From Spirochaetota bacterium (GTDB lineage Bacteria; Spirochaetota; B62-G9; DRHN01), in the NCBI GenBank assembly GCA_016934265.1, contig JAFGTF010000023.1:1-41786 (forward strand): a DNA stretch of 41,786 nt, read 5' to 3'. Made by a program: the position numbers and the translations under genes. Numbering within the stretch: position 1 is the first letter of the stretch; each line of letters begins with the position of its first letter. Of this stretch, positions 25,152-34,462 are shown piece after piece. Under the pieces are notes generated by a model. The model had not been told where the DNA came from. It was given only the letters and a program-made list of their open reading frames with translations, and did no database searches.

Positions 25152-26975
25152 ATGAAAAGATATCTCTATATACCCATCCTTCCGGCTTTCCTGATGCTTG
25201 GTGCGGCTTTCGCCTCCGCATCGGAAACTGAAGCGTTGAACTCGTTTTCAATGGGGTATTACTACCTCTACGAGGGCGAGCTCGAGATGGCAAAGTCGCA
25301 GTTCAAACTCGCACTGTATCATGAGACGGACCCCCCGGCGACCCTTTTTGCGATGCTTTCTACGGTGTGCGAATGGCTGGGGGAATCCGACGAGGCGAAG
25401 GAGTATACGAGGAGGGGGCTCGCCGAGGATCCGGAAAACGAGGAGCTTTTGGAGATCGACTCGATGATGCTTCTTTCCGAGGGAAAATACGAAGAAGCGA
25501 TAGAGTCGTTGAAAAAGCTTTCAGAGATCCGCCCGTATGACGTCGGGCTGATGTTTTCTCTCGCCGAAGCGTACGAGACGACGGAAAACGAAGACGGCCT
25601 CATAGACGTCTACTCGAGAATGGTAAAGACGAACCCGCAGATGGTCGACGCGCACCTGAGCTTAGGATACATATTTACGAAGCGGGGGATGTACGACGAT
25701 GCGGAAGTCGAATACGAAGCGGTATTGGAGATCGAACCGGAAAACGAGAAGGCTGTTTTTTATCTGACATATATCTATCTCAGTACCGGAAGGACCGATG
25801 CCGCACTGGATCTTTTCAGGAAACTGGATTCGAAAGAGCTCCTCAACGACGAGATGCTCGAGGATTACGCGGTAAACCTCTTTATCGAAGGGCAGGATCC
25901 GATTCCCGTACTCGACCGGATAGAAAATCCCGATTTGCTCTCGGAAGAGACGGTAGCGATCATACGCTTATCAGAGGGCGATCTCGAAGGTGCGAAGGAA
26001 ATTTTCGAAACCATAGTGGCGGAGAGCCCGGGATCCATCACGCCGTATATCGGCCTGATCAGAATCGCGGAACGTAAAAACAACGTAGATATGGAGAGAA
26101 AATGGCGGTTCGTGCTCGCCGGTAACTATTTCAAATACAGAATATTCGACAAAGCGCTCCTGCAGGCTGAGCGGGTGAAGGTTTTGGATCCGGAATTCCT
26201 GGAGAACAGGTACCTGCTCGGGGATATATTCTACGCCCTCCGTCGTACTAAGGACGCCATAGAAGAGTTTATGTATTTCACTCGACATTCCGAGGAAAAA
26301 GGGGACGCCCTTTTAAAGCTCGGAATGCTGTACGACGAGGCGGGAGATCACGATAAGGCGATCGAACAATTTTCAGAAGCGGTCAAGCTCTTTCCCGAAA
26401 ACGACAAGCTGTACTACTATCTCGGTCTCGAGTACAGGATCGTCGAGGATTATAAGAACGCCGCCTGGGCCTTCAGAAAAGCGATCGAACTGAGGGACGA
26501 CGATCCCGAATACTACTTCAACCTCGGCGTCTCCTGTGAGAGAATGGGAAAAATAGAAGAGGCCATACGCTACCTCGACCGTAGTGTTACGCTCGACGAT
26601 ACCAACCCGATTTCGCTCAATTACCTCGGTTACATTCTGGCTGACGAGGGAATCCGTCTTGAAGAGGCGAAAGATTACATAGAAAAGGCTCTTTCTGCAG
26701 AACCCGACAACAGTGCGTACCTCGACAGCATGGGCTGGGTGTACTTCAAGCTTGCAGAGTACGCAAAAGCGAAAGAATACCTTGTGGCGGCGACATCGGA
26801 TATCGACACGACAAACAAGGAGAACTACCTCATTTACGAACATCTAGGGGACGTGTATTACGTCCTGGGACTCTTCTTCGAAGCGAAGGAAGCCTGGCAG
26901 AAGGCGCTTTCGATCAAGCATACGGAAGGGGTGGCGAAAAAGCTGCGAGACCTGGAAGAGGGTACGATACGATGA
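25152..26975 (+). CDS. Exported TPR-repeat protein
   Basis: The 607-residue product starts with a signal peptide (MKRYLYIPILPAFLMLGAAF, cleavage probably after ASA), so it is periplasmic or attached to the outer membrane. The rest is a chain of tetratricopeptide repeats, about a dozen, with typical phrases such as ALYHETDPPATLFAML, DAHLSLGYIFTKRGMYDDAE and NPISLNYLGYILADEGIRLEEA. Such repeats hold protein complexes together. It overlaps the next gene, a LolA/LolB-like lipoprotein, by ATGA. The pair is probably co-translated and may act together on outer-membrane assembly; that is an inference from position. Confidence 0.88.
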   Translation: MKRYLYIPILPAFLMLGAAFASASETEALNSFSMGYYYLYEGELEMAKSQFKLALYHETDPPATLFAMLSTVCEWLGESDEAKEYTRRGLAEDPENEELLEIDSMMLLSEGKYEEAIESLKKLSEIRPYDVGLMFSLAEAYETTENEDGLIDVYSRMVKTNPQMVDAHLSLGYIFTKRGMYDDAEVEYEAVLEIEPENEKAVFYLTYIYLSTGRTDAALDLFRKLDSKELLNDEMLEDYAVNLFIEGQDPIPVLDRIENPDLLSEETVAIIRLSEGDLEGAKEIFETIVAESPGSITPYIGLIRIAERKNNVDMERKWRFVLAGNYFKYRIFDKALLQAERVKVLDPEFLENRYLLGDIFYALRRTKDAIEEFMYFTRHSEEKGDALLKLGMLYDEAGDHDKAIEQFSEAVKLFPENDKLYYYLGLEYRIVEDYKNAAWAFRKAIELRDDDPEYYFNLGVSCERMGKIEEAIRYLDRSVTLDDTNPISLNYLGYILADEGIRLEEAKDYIEKALSAEPDNSAYLDSMGWVYFKLAEYAKAKEYLVAATSDIDTTNKENYLIYEHLGDVYYVLGLFFEAKEAWQKALSIKHTEGVAKKLRDLEEGTIR

Positions 26976-27775
26976 AGATGACGGTTGCCGTACCGATCCT
27001 GTTGTGTTTCTGCATCGGTGTCTGTTCCTGTGCGGTAAGAAGGACCGCAGTGAGGGACACCGTCGAGGTAACGGAATCGGAGGCCGGCGGCGAGGAAGAA
27101 AACATTCTGTTCGCCGAGGCAGGAAAATATAACGGAATGCTCGGGAGCCTCGAAGGAGAGGCGATGATCGTATATCGGGACCCGAAAAGAACGTTGAGCT
27201 TCCGCTCTGAGGTCGTCGCCTGGGGGGATGCGTCTTTTCTCCGACTCGATCTCAATGAGTTCGTATTCAAAACTCCCCTCGCCACCATATTGAAGAGGCG
27301 GGATGAGATCTATATGTATGTTCATCCGGAAAAATCCTACATCGTAACACCGGTCGATGAGGCCGATTTCGGTACGCTGTTGGGATTCGAGGTACCGGTA
27401 AGGTTTCTTTTCCATACGCTTTTGGGAAGAGTCTATATGCCGAAGGAAAGCCCCCGGGCCCGGATGATCGATGAACGGCATCTCGAGATAACGGCGCCTG
27501 ATGAGGAGGAAATAGTCCGTTTCGGACCAGAACTTCTTCCAGAAGGAATCGAGTACCGAAGCAAAGAAATCGGCGAAATCGGCGATATATACCGTGTGAG
27601 CTTCGATAAATACGAGACATCGGAAGGGCAGCCGTTTCCCATGGTGATCATCGTAAAAAGCGGTGAAAAAAGCCTCGAGATACGTTACTTACGGGTGTCG
27701 GTAAATAAAGAGATCGGGGAAGCCGCTTTTACTCCGGAAGATGCGGATTTCACGGGGTACACGAATAAGAATTGA
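26972..27775 (+). CDS. LolA/LolB-like outer-membrane lipoprotein
   Basis: The 267-residue product starts with a lipoprotein signal (VPILLCFCIGVCSC) and should be lipidated at the last Cys, about residue 23. The mature part fits the half-barrel of LolA/LolB or DUF4292 proteins: beta-rich, with SLEGEAMIVYRDPKRTLSFRSEV, FLRLDLNEFVFKTPLATILKR, and YIVTPVD...LLGFEVP. Such proteins receive lipoproteins or other lipids at the outer membrane. Sequence alone does not settle the substrate. The start overlaps the TPR gene stop (26972-26975), and lpxC follows after 180 bases. Confidence 0.65.
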   Translation: MKMTVAVPILLCFCIGVCSCAVRRTAVRDTVEVTESEAGGEEENILFAEAGKYNGMLGSLEGEAMIVYRDPKRTLSFRSEVVAWGDASFLRLDLNEFVFKTPLATILKRRDEIYMYVHPEKSYIVTPVDEADFGTLLGFEVPVRFLFHTLLGRVYMPKESPRARMIDERHLEITAPDEEEIVRFGPELLPEGIEYRSKEIGEIGDIYRVSFDKYETSEGQPFPMVIIVKSGEKSLEIRYLRVSVNKEIGEAAFTPEDADFTGYTNKN

Positions 27776-27907
27776 AGCGTTTGTGGCGAATACGCACAGC
27801 AATGTGTACTATTTTCAACACTATTGGATAAAGAGCCGTAGAGATCTTTCCTGCACTCTCCTAAGTCGTGTAATATAATAAATAAAGTATATCGAAATTA
27901 AATTATT

Positions 27908-27924
27908 TTGGTACGTTATTTGCA
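27908..27924 (+). promoter_or_regulatory. Sigma-54 (-24/-12) promoter for lpxC
   Basis: TTGGTACGTTATTTGCA has GG (27910-27911) and GC (27922-27923) exactly ten bases apart. It matches the sigma-54 pattern TTGGYACG-N4-TTGCW apart from the allowed C/T position. Transcription would start near 27934. That is downstream of the ATG at 27932 and upstream of the ribosome site AGGAG (27944-27948). Confidence 0.6.
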
Positions 27925-27955
27925 GTATTATATGAAAAACGACAGGAGTGTCAGG

Positions 27956-28879
27956 TTGTTTTTCCAGAGCACGATACAGCAGAGTGTAAAGCTTGGTGGG
28001 ACCGGACTTCACAGCGGTACGGAAACGACCGTAACGCTTTTACCCGCACCCGTCGATACCGGTATAGTGTTTATACCCGACATGTGTGACATGAATTCCG
28101 GTGTAACGGCACATTTCGACAATCTCAGGGATACCCGCAATGCAATAACAATAGGCAGCAACGGCTATGATATAAAGACTATCGAGCACTTCATGGCGAC
28201 GTTTTATGCATACGGCATCACAAACCTGTATGTCGTCGTGAAGGGATACGAGATGCCGATACTGGACGGTTCTTCTCTTCAGATAGTGGAAGCGATAGAG
28301 GGGGCACGCATACAGGAGCAGAACGCTTTTTACGATACCTTTTATCTGCCGTATCCCGTATGGGTCGAGGAAAACGGGAGCTATCTCATCGCACTACCCA
28401 GCACGGCTTTCAAGATAACCTATACGATAGATTTTACATCCAAGAGCAGCGCCATCGGAACGCAGACGGCGCATTTTGTCGTAAACAGGGATACCTACAA
28501 AAATTCGATCGCTCCTGCAAGGACGTTCGGGTTTTACGAGGATCTCGATGCGCTGAGGGCAAACAGCCTCGCCCTCGGCGGAACAATTGATAACGCCCTG
28601 TTATATACTAAAGAGGGTCTTGTGAACAACGATCTCAGGTTTGACAACGAATGCGTGCGTCACAAGATCCTCGACCTTATCGGGGACCTTTCTCTTACCG
28701 GACAGAGTATCGCGGCCCATTTTATCGCCTACAAATCTGGACACTCCATGGATATGAAGCTTGTCAAGAAGCTCGATATGGTGATAAAGAGGAACAGAAG
28801 CACGAGAAAGCTGCCGCGGAAGATCCTTTCCAGGCGGAAGGTTCAGTTCGAGCGTTTCAAGCGAAAAATGAACATCTGA
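27956..28879 (+). CDS. lpxC: UDP-3-O-acyl-N-acetylglucosamine deacetylase
   Basis: LpxC catalyses the committed step of lipid A synthesis, so this organism probably makes LPS. The 307-residue product begins FFQSTIQQSVKLGGTGLHSG and carries the zinc ligands H78 (TIEHFMA), H236 and D240 (RHKILDLIGDL), in step with H79, H238 and D242 of E. coli. I chose the TTG at 27956: AGGAG lies seven bases upstream, the numbering then agrees with the family, and the predicted sigma-54 transcript would begin after the earlier ATG at 27932. The C-terminal 35 residues are unusually basic (RKLPRKILSRRKVQFERFKRK) compared with typical LpxC. Confidence 0.88.
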   Translation: MFFQSTIQQSVKLGGTGLHSGTETTVTLLPAPVDTGIVFIPDMCDMNSGVTAHFDNLRDTRNAITIGSNGYDIKTIEHFMATFYAYGITNLYVVVKGYEMPILDGSSLQIVEAIEGARIQEQNAFYDTFYLPYPVWVEENGSYLIALPSTAFKITYTIDFTSKSSAIGTQTAHFVVNRDTYKNSIAPARTFGFYEDLDALRANSLALGGTIDNALLYTKEGLVNNDLRFDNECVRHKILDLIGDLSLTGQSIAAHFIAYKSGHSMDMKLVKKLDMVIKRNRSTRKLPRKILSRRKVQFERFKRKMNI

Positions 28880-29034
28880 CCGGTCTAACGCGTATCATTC
28901 CACTTCCTTCTCCTTTACAAGGTAAAAGCCGGCTCGGCGTTATTGGCTCGGTTCGGTAAAATTCTCTGATTTCGGTAGTCTCTTCCCGCCCAGATTATTA
29001 TCTTTCCGTATTACAAAACCTCCAAGGGGTATCA

Positions 29035-30789
29035 ATGCGCTACAGCAGAATGTTTATTCCGACGGCAAAGGAAGCCCCGAAGGACGCGGTGATACAGAGC
29101 CACATCCTCATGATCAGGGCGGGTCTCGTAAAGAAGGTCTCTTCCGGTATTTACGCTCTTCTCCCGCTCGGGTACAGGACGGTAAAGAAAGTCGAGCAGA
29201 TCATCCGGGAGGAGATGGACCGTATCGGCGGAAACGAATTTTATCTTCCCGTTCTCATACCGGGCGAGCTCTGGAAGACTAGCCACAGGTGGTACGATAT
29301 GGGGCAGGAGCTCTTTCGTCTCTCGGACAGAGGAGAGCAGGATTATGTGCTCGCTCCGACGCACGAAGAGGTCTTCACCTATATAGTAAAGGACCATCTG
29401 AAGTCATACAGAGACCTACCGCTTACCGTATATCAGATCGGCCTCAAGTTCCGCGACGAGATCAGACCGAGATTCGGGGTGATGAGAGGGAAGACATTTA
29501 TAATGAAGGACGCATACTCCTTTCATCCCGAAAAAGACGACGACTCTCTTCACAAAACCTATAGCGACATGTCCGGCGCGTACCGCAGGATCTTTCTCCG
29601 GTGCGGACTCGAGACGATACCGGTGGCTGCGGATTCGGGTGCAATGGGAGGGTCGCAGTCCGAGGAGTTCATGGTGTCGGCGGCGATCGGGGAGGAAGAG
29701 ATAGTGCGGTGCCCCGACTGTGGATATGTCGCTAACACGGAAAAGGCGACGTGCAGGCTAGAAGAGATTACATATGAAGATACGGGGAAACTAACGCTCG
29801 TCGAGACGCCGAACGTCAAGACTATCGACGATCTCTCGGATTTTCTCGGGATAGGGCCGGACCGTCTCATAAAGACGCTTTGCTACAAGACATCGGACGG
29901 AGAGTATGTCCTCGCTCTCATACGGGGGGACCTGGAGGTACACGAGACGAAGCTCAAGAATTATCTCGGCGTTTCGGATATTGAGAAGGCGAAGGGGGAG
30001 GAAGCGCTTTCGAAGCTCAAGATTCCCATGGGATTCGCGGGACCCGTCGGCGTACGGGGCGCGCGGATCGTGGCGGATAAAAGCGTCGGCATGATGAAGG
30101 GATGCGTAACGGGTGCGAACCGTCTGGATTATCACTATAAAAACGTAAACGCCGGCAGGGATTTCGTGCCGGAGCGGTATATCGACATACGGGTCGTGGG
30201 CGACGGAGACTCATGCCCGGAGTGCGGCGGGAGGCTCTTTTCGTTCCGCGGTATCGAGCTCGGACACATCTTCAAGCTCGGCGACAAGTACAGCAGGGCG
30301 TTCGGGGTGACATACCTCGATGAGGGCGGGGAGACGAAAGTGCCGCTTATGGGCTGTTACGGAATCGGGGTGGAACGGACGGTTGCCGCGGTAATCGAGC
30401 AGAACCACGATAAAGACGGGATCATATGGCCCATGTCGGTTTCACCGTTTCACGTCCATCTGCTGCCGGTAAAATACGACGGAGATATGAAAGAGGCCGC
30501 CGAGCTTCTCTATACCGAGCTCTCCGAATCGGGAGTCGAGGTTCTGATCGACGACCGTGAGGAGAGGGCGGGGGTCAAGTTCAACGATGCCGATCTCATC
30601 GGTATCCCGTTCAGGGTGACGATCGGCGGGAAATCGCTCGCTGAAGGTGAAGTGGAGCTGAAGGTGCGGGCTTCGGGGGAATCGAAGCGTATTGCAGTAA
30701 AGAATGCCGCGTCGGTTCTTCAGAATATGGTCCGTAAGGAGCTCGACAGGTACGGTGCGGACGGACACTTCGAGGGGAGTGCGCAATGA
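29035..30789 (+). CDS. proS: Prolyl-tRNA synthetase
   Basis: A class II synthetase that charges tRNA(Pro). The 584-residue product is the bacterial type: motif 2 region FRDEIRPRFGVMRGKTFIMKDAYSFH, followed by the inserted editing domain (about residues 230-400, including MPMGFAGPVG-like and GANRLDYHYKNVN segments that hydrolyse Ala-tRNA(Pro)), then motif 3 PLMGCYGIGVERTVAAVIEQ and the anticodon-binding domain. AAGGGG precedes the ATG. The stop overlaps purE by ATGA, so the synthetase heads the purine gene run. Confidence 0.95.
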   Translation: MRYSRMFIPTAKEAPKDAVIQSHILMIRAGLVKKVSSGIYALLPLGYRTVKKVEQIIREEMDRIGGNEFYLPVLIPGELWKTSHRWYDMGQELFRLSDRGEQDYVLAPTHEEVFTYIVKDHLKSYRDLPLTVYQIGLKFRDEIRPRFGVMRGKTFIMKDAYSFHPEKDDDSLHKTYSDMSGAYRRIFLRCGLETIPVAADSGAMGGSQSEEFMVSAAIGEEEIVRCPDCGYVANTEKATCRLEEITYEDTGKLTLVETPNVKTIDDLSDFLGIGPDRLIKTLCYKTSDGEYVLALIRGDLEVHETKLKNYLGVSDIEKAKGEEALSKLKIPMGFAGPVGVRGARIVADKSVGMMKGCVTGANRLDYHYKNVNAGRDFVPERYIDIRVVGDGDSCPECGGRLFSFRGIELGHIFKLGDKYSRAFGVTYLDEGGETKVPLMGCYGIGVERTVAAVIEQNHDKDGIIWPMSVSPFHVHLLPVKYDGDMKEAAELLYTELSESGVEVLIDDREERAGVKFNDADLIGIPFRVTIGGKSLAEGEVELKVRASGESKRIAVKNAASVLQNMVRKELDRYGADGHFEGSAQ

Positions 30790-31274
30790 TCAGTGTGGCC
30801 GTTGTCCTCGGAAGCGACTCCGATAAAGCGGTGTACGAGAGGGTGAAAAACGTCCTTTCGGCGCTCGGAGTTGAGTTCGAGCGGCGCATCATATCGGCAC
30901 ACAGAACCCCCGACATGCTCAAAGAATATGTGGTCGGGGCGGAATCCCGCGGAGTGAAGCTGTTTATCGCCGCCGCAGGAATGTCCGCCGCCCTGCCGGG
31001 AGTCATCGCCTCACATACCAGTCTGCCCGTTATCGGGGTGCCGGCAGTATCGGCCTCGCCCGTTTTAGGGTTCGATTCCATTCTCTCGATACTCCAGATG
31101 CCTCCCGGAGTGCCGGTCGCCTGTGTGGGCGTCAACGGCGGGGAAAACGCCGCGCTGCTCGCGGTATCGATCCTGGCGCTCGGTGACGCTTCGTTGAAGA
31201 AGCGTTTGCGCGCCTACAGAGAAGAGATGAGACGGAAGGTCGAAGACAAGGACAGGCGGTTTCAGGAAGAGTAA
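30786..31274 (+). CDS. purE: PurE, AIR carboxylase / N5-CAIR mutase
   Basis: PurE makes CAIR, either by moving carboxylate from N5-CAIR (class I, needs PurK) or from CO2 and AIR directly (class II). The 162-residue product has VVLGSDSDK and SAHRTPD, as in class I. The next loop reads [11 protein letters not shown], where class I enzymes have AGAGGAAHLPG. The usual histidine is an alanine, and the pattern AGxSxALxG is nearer to class II proteins such as that of Treponema denticola (AGRSNALSG). No purK is present in the cluster. Start overlaps proS stop by ATGA. Confidence 0.9.
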   Translation: MISVAVVLGSDSDKAVYERVKNVLSALGVEFERRIISAHRTPDMLKEYVVGAESRGVKLFIAAAGMSAALPGVIASHTSLPVIGVPAVSASPVLGFDSILSILQMPPGVPVACVGVNGGENAALLAVSILALGDASLKKRLRAYREEMRRKVEDKDRRFQEE

Positions 31275-31366
31275 AGCGTTTGGACGCCCCCGCCGCAAAG
31301 AAACTTCTTTTCATTTGAAAAAAGTACTGTAGAATGAAGTAAATCGGCGCATAAGGATGACGGACA

Positions 31367-32788
31367 GTGGAAAGGGACATATTCGAAAACATCAGCCCGC
31401 TCGACGGAAGATACTACAGGGGAAGTGTCGGGCTTTCGAACCAGCTGGCCGGTTACCTCTCTGAAAATGCTCTCATACGGTATGAGGCCAGGGTGGAGGT
31501 AGCGCTCGTCTCAGTAATGGAACGGCACGGTATTGTAGCCTCCGGCGCAGGGCGGGAGATGTTGGATGCGTACAAAAGGATCACGCCCGAGGAGGTGTAT
31601 AAGGAAGAGGAGAAGACGCACCACAATATAAGGGCGCTCGTCAATGTGCTGCAGCGGTACGTGAGCCCCGATGTGGCGCCGTTCGTACATCTCGGCGCCA
31701 CGAGCGAGGATATTACCGCGACGGCGCAGTCACTGCGTCTGCGCGACGTGTTCTTTACGGTCGTGATACCGAAATGTCTCGATTTTACGGATTCGCTCCT
31801 CGAAATCGCGGAAAAAGAGGCGGCGACTCCGCAGATCGGCAGGACTCACGGTCAGCACGCGGTTCCCATTACGGTGGGATATTTCTTCAGCGGGTATGCG
31901 GACAGGTTCGGGGGAAGGCTTCTCAAAATGGCCGATGCAGCGGAGGACCTCAGGGGAAAGCTCAGCGGGGCGGTCGGCGCATACAATGCAACCTCTCTCT
32001 TATGCCCCGATCCCCGCGGCTTCGAGGAGGAGGTTCTATCCGAGCTCGGATTGAAACCCGCGGATTTCTCCTCGCAGATCGTCGAGCCGGAGTATCTTCT
32101 CGATCTCGTCCATGCGGTTCTGTCCGCGTTCGGTGTTTTAGCGCAGATATCGGACGATATCCGTAATCTACAGCGTACTGAGATTGGAGAGATGGGCGAG
32201 CGGTTCGAAAAGGGGCAGGTGGGAAGCTCCACGATGCCGCACAAGCGGAACCCCTGGAACTTCGAGCATGTGAAATCGATGTGGAAGGAGTTCGTCCCGA
32301 GGATGATCACTCGGTACCACGACCAGATCTCGGAGCACCAGCGCGATCTCACCAATTCAGCTTCCGGACGGTTTGTACCGGAAATAATTGCTGCGTTTGT
32401 GCTGTCCTGTGACCGTCTACTCAGGCAGTTCGAAAAGCTCGTTATCGATTATGAGGGGATCGAGACGAACCTCCGGAAAACGGAAGGGATGTTTCTCGCC
32501 GAGCCGCTCTACATACTTCTCGCGTCAAAAGGCGTCGCTTCGGCACACGAAGAGGTGAAGCAGATCACCCTCAGGGCGCAGGCCGAGAACAAGAGCATTC
32601 TCGAAATCGCACGATCCCTCGAGAGCTTGAAAGACGTGTCCGATTCCGAAATATGGAAAGCGCTTGAAAAAGATCCCGCCTCGTACACCGGGGCGTCCGA
32701 AGCACGGACTCATGAGATCTGCGCGAAGTGGCAGGAGAGGCTCTCCGTATTGCGTAAAAAGGTTGCGGCGTACAAGGCGGAATTGTAG
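31367..32788 (+). CDS. purB: Adenylosuccinate lyase
   Basis: PurB removes fumarate at two steps, from SAICAR and from adenylosuccinate. The 473-residue product shows ISPLDGRYY at the start, the HLGATSEDI segment, GRTHGQHAVPITVGY with the catalytic His, and the family signature GSSTMPHKRNPWNFE. It starts with GTG at 31367; AAGGA (31353-31357) lies nine bases upstream. It follows purE by 92 bases. A 217-bp gap separates it from purF. Confidence 0.95.
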   Translation: MERDIFENISPLDGRYYRGSVGLSNQLAGYLSENALIRYEARVEVALVSVMERHGIVASGAGREMLDAYKRITPEEVYKEEEKTHHNIRALVNVLQRYVSPDVAPFVHLGATSEDITATAQSLRLRDVFFTVVIPKCLDFTDSLLEIAEKEAATPQIGRTHGQHAVPITVGYFFSGYADRFGGRLLKMADAAEDLRGKLSGAVGAYNATSLLCPDPRGFEEEVLSELGLKPADFSSQIVEPEYLLDLVHAVLSAFGVLAQISDDIRNLQRTEIGEMGERFEKGQVGSSTMPHKRNPWNFEHVKSMWKEFVPRMITRYHDQISEHQRDLTNSASGRFVPEIIAAFVLSCDRLLRQFEKLVIDYEGIETNLRKTEGMFLAEPLYILLASKGVASAHEEVKQITLRAQAENKSILEIARSLESLKDVSDSEIWKALEKDPASYTGASEARTHEICAKWQERLSVLRKKVAAYKAEL

Positions 32789-32839
32789 AGATCCGGACAC
32801 ATTGTCGGAGAGCGGCGTGGTCAGAAATTTACTTGTGAA

Positions 32840-32881
32840 TTTCAGCTGACGGCTGTCGGCTTTCAGCTGTTTGCTTTCGGC
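32840..32881 (+). repeat. Two-unit 21-bp tandem repeat
   Basis: Two 21-base units, each starting TTTCAGCTG and ending TCGGC, match at 17 of 21 positions in the purB-purF gap. The gap holds no other visible feature except a small leader ORF before purF. Confidence 0.5.
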
Positions 32882-32947
32882 ATACGGGCTGCGGGCCCAG
32901 TGCCGGAAGCCTACGGTCACCGGTTGCCTGCAACTATTACCATTACT

Positions 32948-33004
32948 ATGAAAAAAGGAAACGGGCGTCCATTTGAGCGAGAATCTATGATACGGCGGTA
33001 CTGA
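32948..33004 (+). CDS. Possible 18-codon leader ORF before purF
   Basis: ATG 32948 opens an 18-codon frame (MKKGNGRPFERESMIRRY) that stops with TGA at 33002-33004, one base before the purF ATG. No good ribosome site precedes it, and purF itself also lacks one, so coupling through this short frame is possible. It may equally be chance. Confidence 0.2.
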   Translation: MKKGNGRPFERESMIRRY

Positions 33005-33005
33005 C

Positions 33006-34448
33006 ATGCTTCTCTGGCACGAAGACAGACCGAAGGAGGAATGCGGAATTATCGGGCTCGTTTCGAGCAGCAGGGAGTACGACGCCTCCTCCCACATATA
33101 CCTCGGCCTCTATGCCCTCCAGCACCGCGGACAGGAGAGCGCGGGAATCGCCACCCAAAACGGTGAGTACCTCAATATAAAGAGGGGAAACGGGCTGCTT
33201 CGCGATGTCTTCAAACCGGCGGACTTCGCAAGCCTCAAAGGAAATGTAGGAATAGGACACGTCCGGTATTCAACGACAGGCTCGGGGTACCTGCAGAACG
33301 TCCAGCCCATCATCGCGCGATACTGGGGCGGAATGATGGCGATATCGCACAACGGCAACATTGTGAACTCCAGGGAACTTCGGGACCTGGTCTTAGAGAA
33401 AGGATCGATCATACGCTCGAGCTCGGATACCGAGCTCATTCTCCATCTCATCTCCATGCAAAAGGAGCGGGACGTCCTCAAGGCGGTGACGGGCGTTTTG
33501 GGGAAGCTCCGCGGGGCGTATTCCATCGTGCTCATCGCGAACGGTAGGCTGTACGGAATCAGGGACCCCTACGGTTTCAGGCCTCTCGTTTTAGGAAGGC
33601 TCAAAGGCAAAGGCGGATATGTCATGTCTTCCGAATCCACCGCACTCGATATCATCGGTGCGGATTTCGTGAGGGACGTCGGGCCCGGAGAGATCGTGGT
33701 CACGGACGGCACACAGATCGGTTCCTGCGGTTTCAAAGGGGGGCAGCGGAACGCTCTCTGCGTATTCGAGTATATCTACTTTGCCAGGGCCGACTCGGTC
33801 ATCGACGGAATCGGCGTATATGACGTAAGGAAACGCATGGGGAGGGAGCTGGCGCGGATACGAGGCGTGAAGGCGGACGTCGTCATTCCAGTACCCGATT
33901 CCGGGATAACGACGGCGATCGGATTCTCACGGGAGGCGGGAATACCGTTCGAGATAGGTCTGTTCAAGAACCAGTACGTCGGCAGGACATTCATTCATCC
34001 CGGGTCGGATGAACGCGACATGAGGGTTCGGCTCAAGCTGAATCCCATCAAGAGTGTGCTCAAAGGGAAGCGCGTCGTGGTGGTCGACGATTCCATCGTG
34101 CGCGGAACAACGAGCAAGCGTATCGTCAAGCTCATACGGGAGGCGGGGGCGAGTGAGGTGCACATGTACATCAGCTCTCCGCCTATCACCCATCCCTGTT
34201 TTTTCGGAATAGACACATCGGTAAAGAAGACGCTTATCGCTTCACTGAACTCCGTCGAGGAGATCCGGAAGTTTCTCGGCGTCGATACGCTCACCTACAT
34301 GCCAATCGAGAGTCTGTCGAAATCGGTGGGAAAGTCCATGAACGAGCTGTGTTACGCATGTTTCAACGGTGATTATCCCCTTCCGGTGACCGAAGACAGT
34401 GTAGAGGGGAAGCTCCTTCTCGAAGATTATCGCGTTCTCGAGATGTAA
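33006..34448 (+). CDS. purF: Amidophosphoribosyltransferase (Fe-S, propeptide type)
   Basis: PurF starts purine synthesis by making phosphoribosylamine from PRPP and glutamine. The 480-residue product is the Bacillus-type enzyme. A 12-residue propeptide precedes the catalytic Cys13 (EECGIIGLVS). The glutaminase domain follows (HRGQESAGI, GHVRYSTTG, SHNGNIVN), then the PRPP-binding VVVVDDSIVRGTTS (357-370). Cysteines C252, C398, C449 and C452 (LCVFEY, HPCFFGID, ELCYAC) are where the Bacillus enzyme binds a [4Fe-4S] cluster, which makes the enzyme oxygen-labile. It is followed by purM after 14 bases. The start has no clear ribosome site, but the propeptide length supports it. Confidence 0.95.
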   Translation: MLLWHEDRPKEECGIIGLVSSSREYDASSHIYLGLYALQHRGQESAGIATQNGEYLNIKRGNGLLRDVFKPADFASLKGNVGIGHVRYSTTGSGYLQNVQPIIARYWGGMMAISHNGNIVNSRELRDLVLEKGSIIRSSSDTELILHLISMQKERDVLKAVTGVLGKLRGAYSIVLIANGRLYGIRDPYGFRPLVLGRLKGKGGYVMSSESTALDIIGADFVRDVGPGEIVVTDGTQIGSCGFKGGQRNALCVFEYIYFARADSVIDGIGVYDVRKRMGRELARIRGVKADVVIPVPDSGITTAIGFSREAGIPFEIGLFKNQYVGRTFIHPGSDERDMRVRLKLNPIKSVLKGKRVVVVDDSIVRGTTSKRIVKLIREAGASEVHMYISSPPITHPCFFGIDTSVKKTLIASLNSVEEIRKFLGVDTLTYMPIESLSKSVGKSMNELCYACFNGDYPLPVTEDSVEGKLLLEDYRVLEM

Positions 34449-34462
34449 GAATAGGAGGCTCT

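Noticed and set aside
27908..27955. Earlier start codons (27908 TTG, 27932 ATG) for lpxC
   Set aside because: The first lies in the predicted sigma-54 promoter and the second before its expected transcript start. Neither has a ribosome site, while the TTG at 27956 has one.
32840..32881. 21-bp tandem repeat as a riboswitch or regulator site for purF
   Set aside because: It has no purine-riboswitch-like junction or conserved fold. Two imperfect copies alone do not support regulation.
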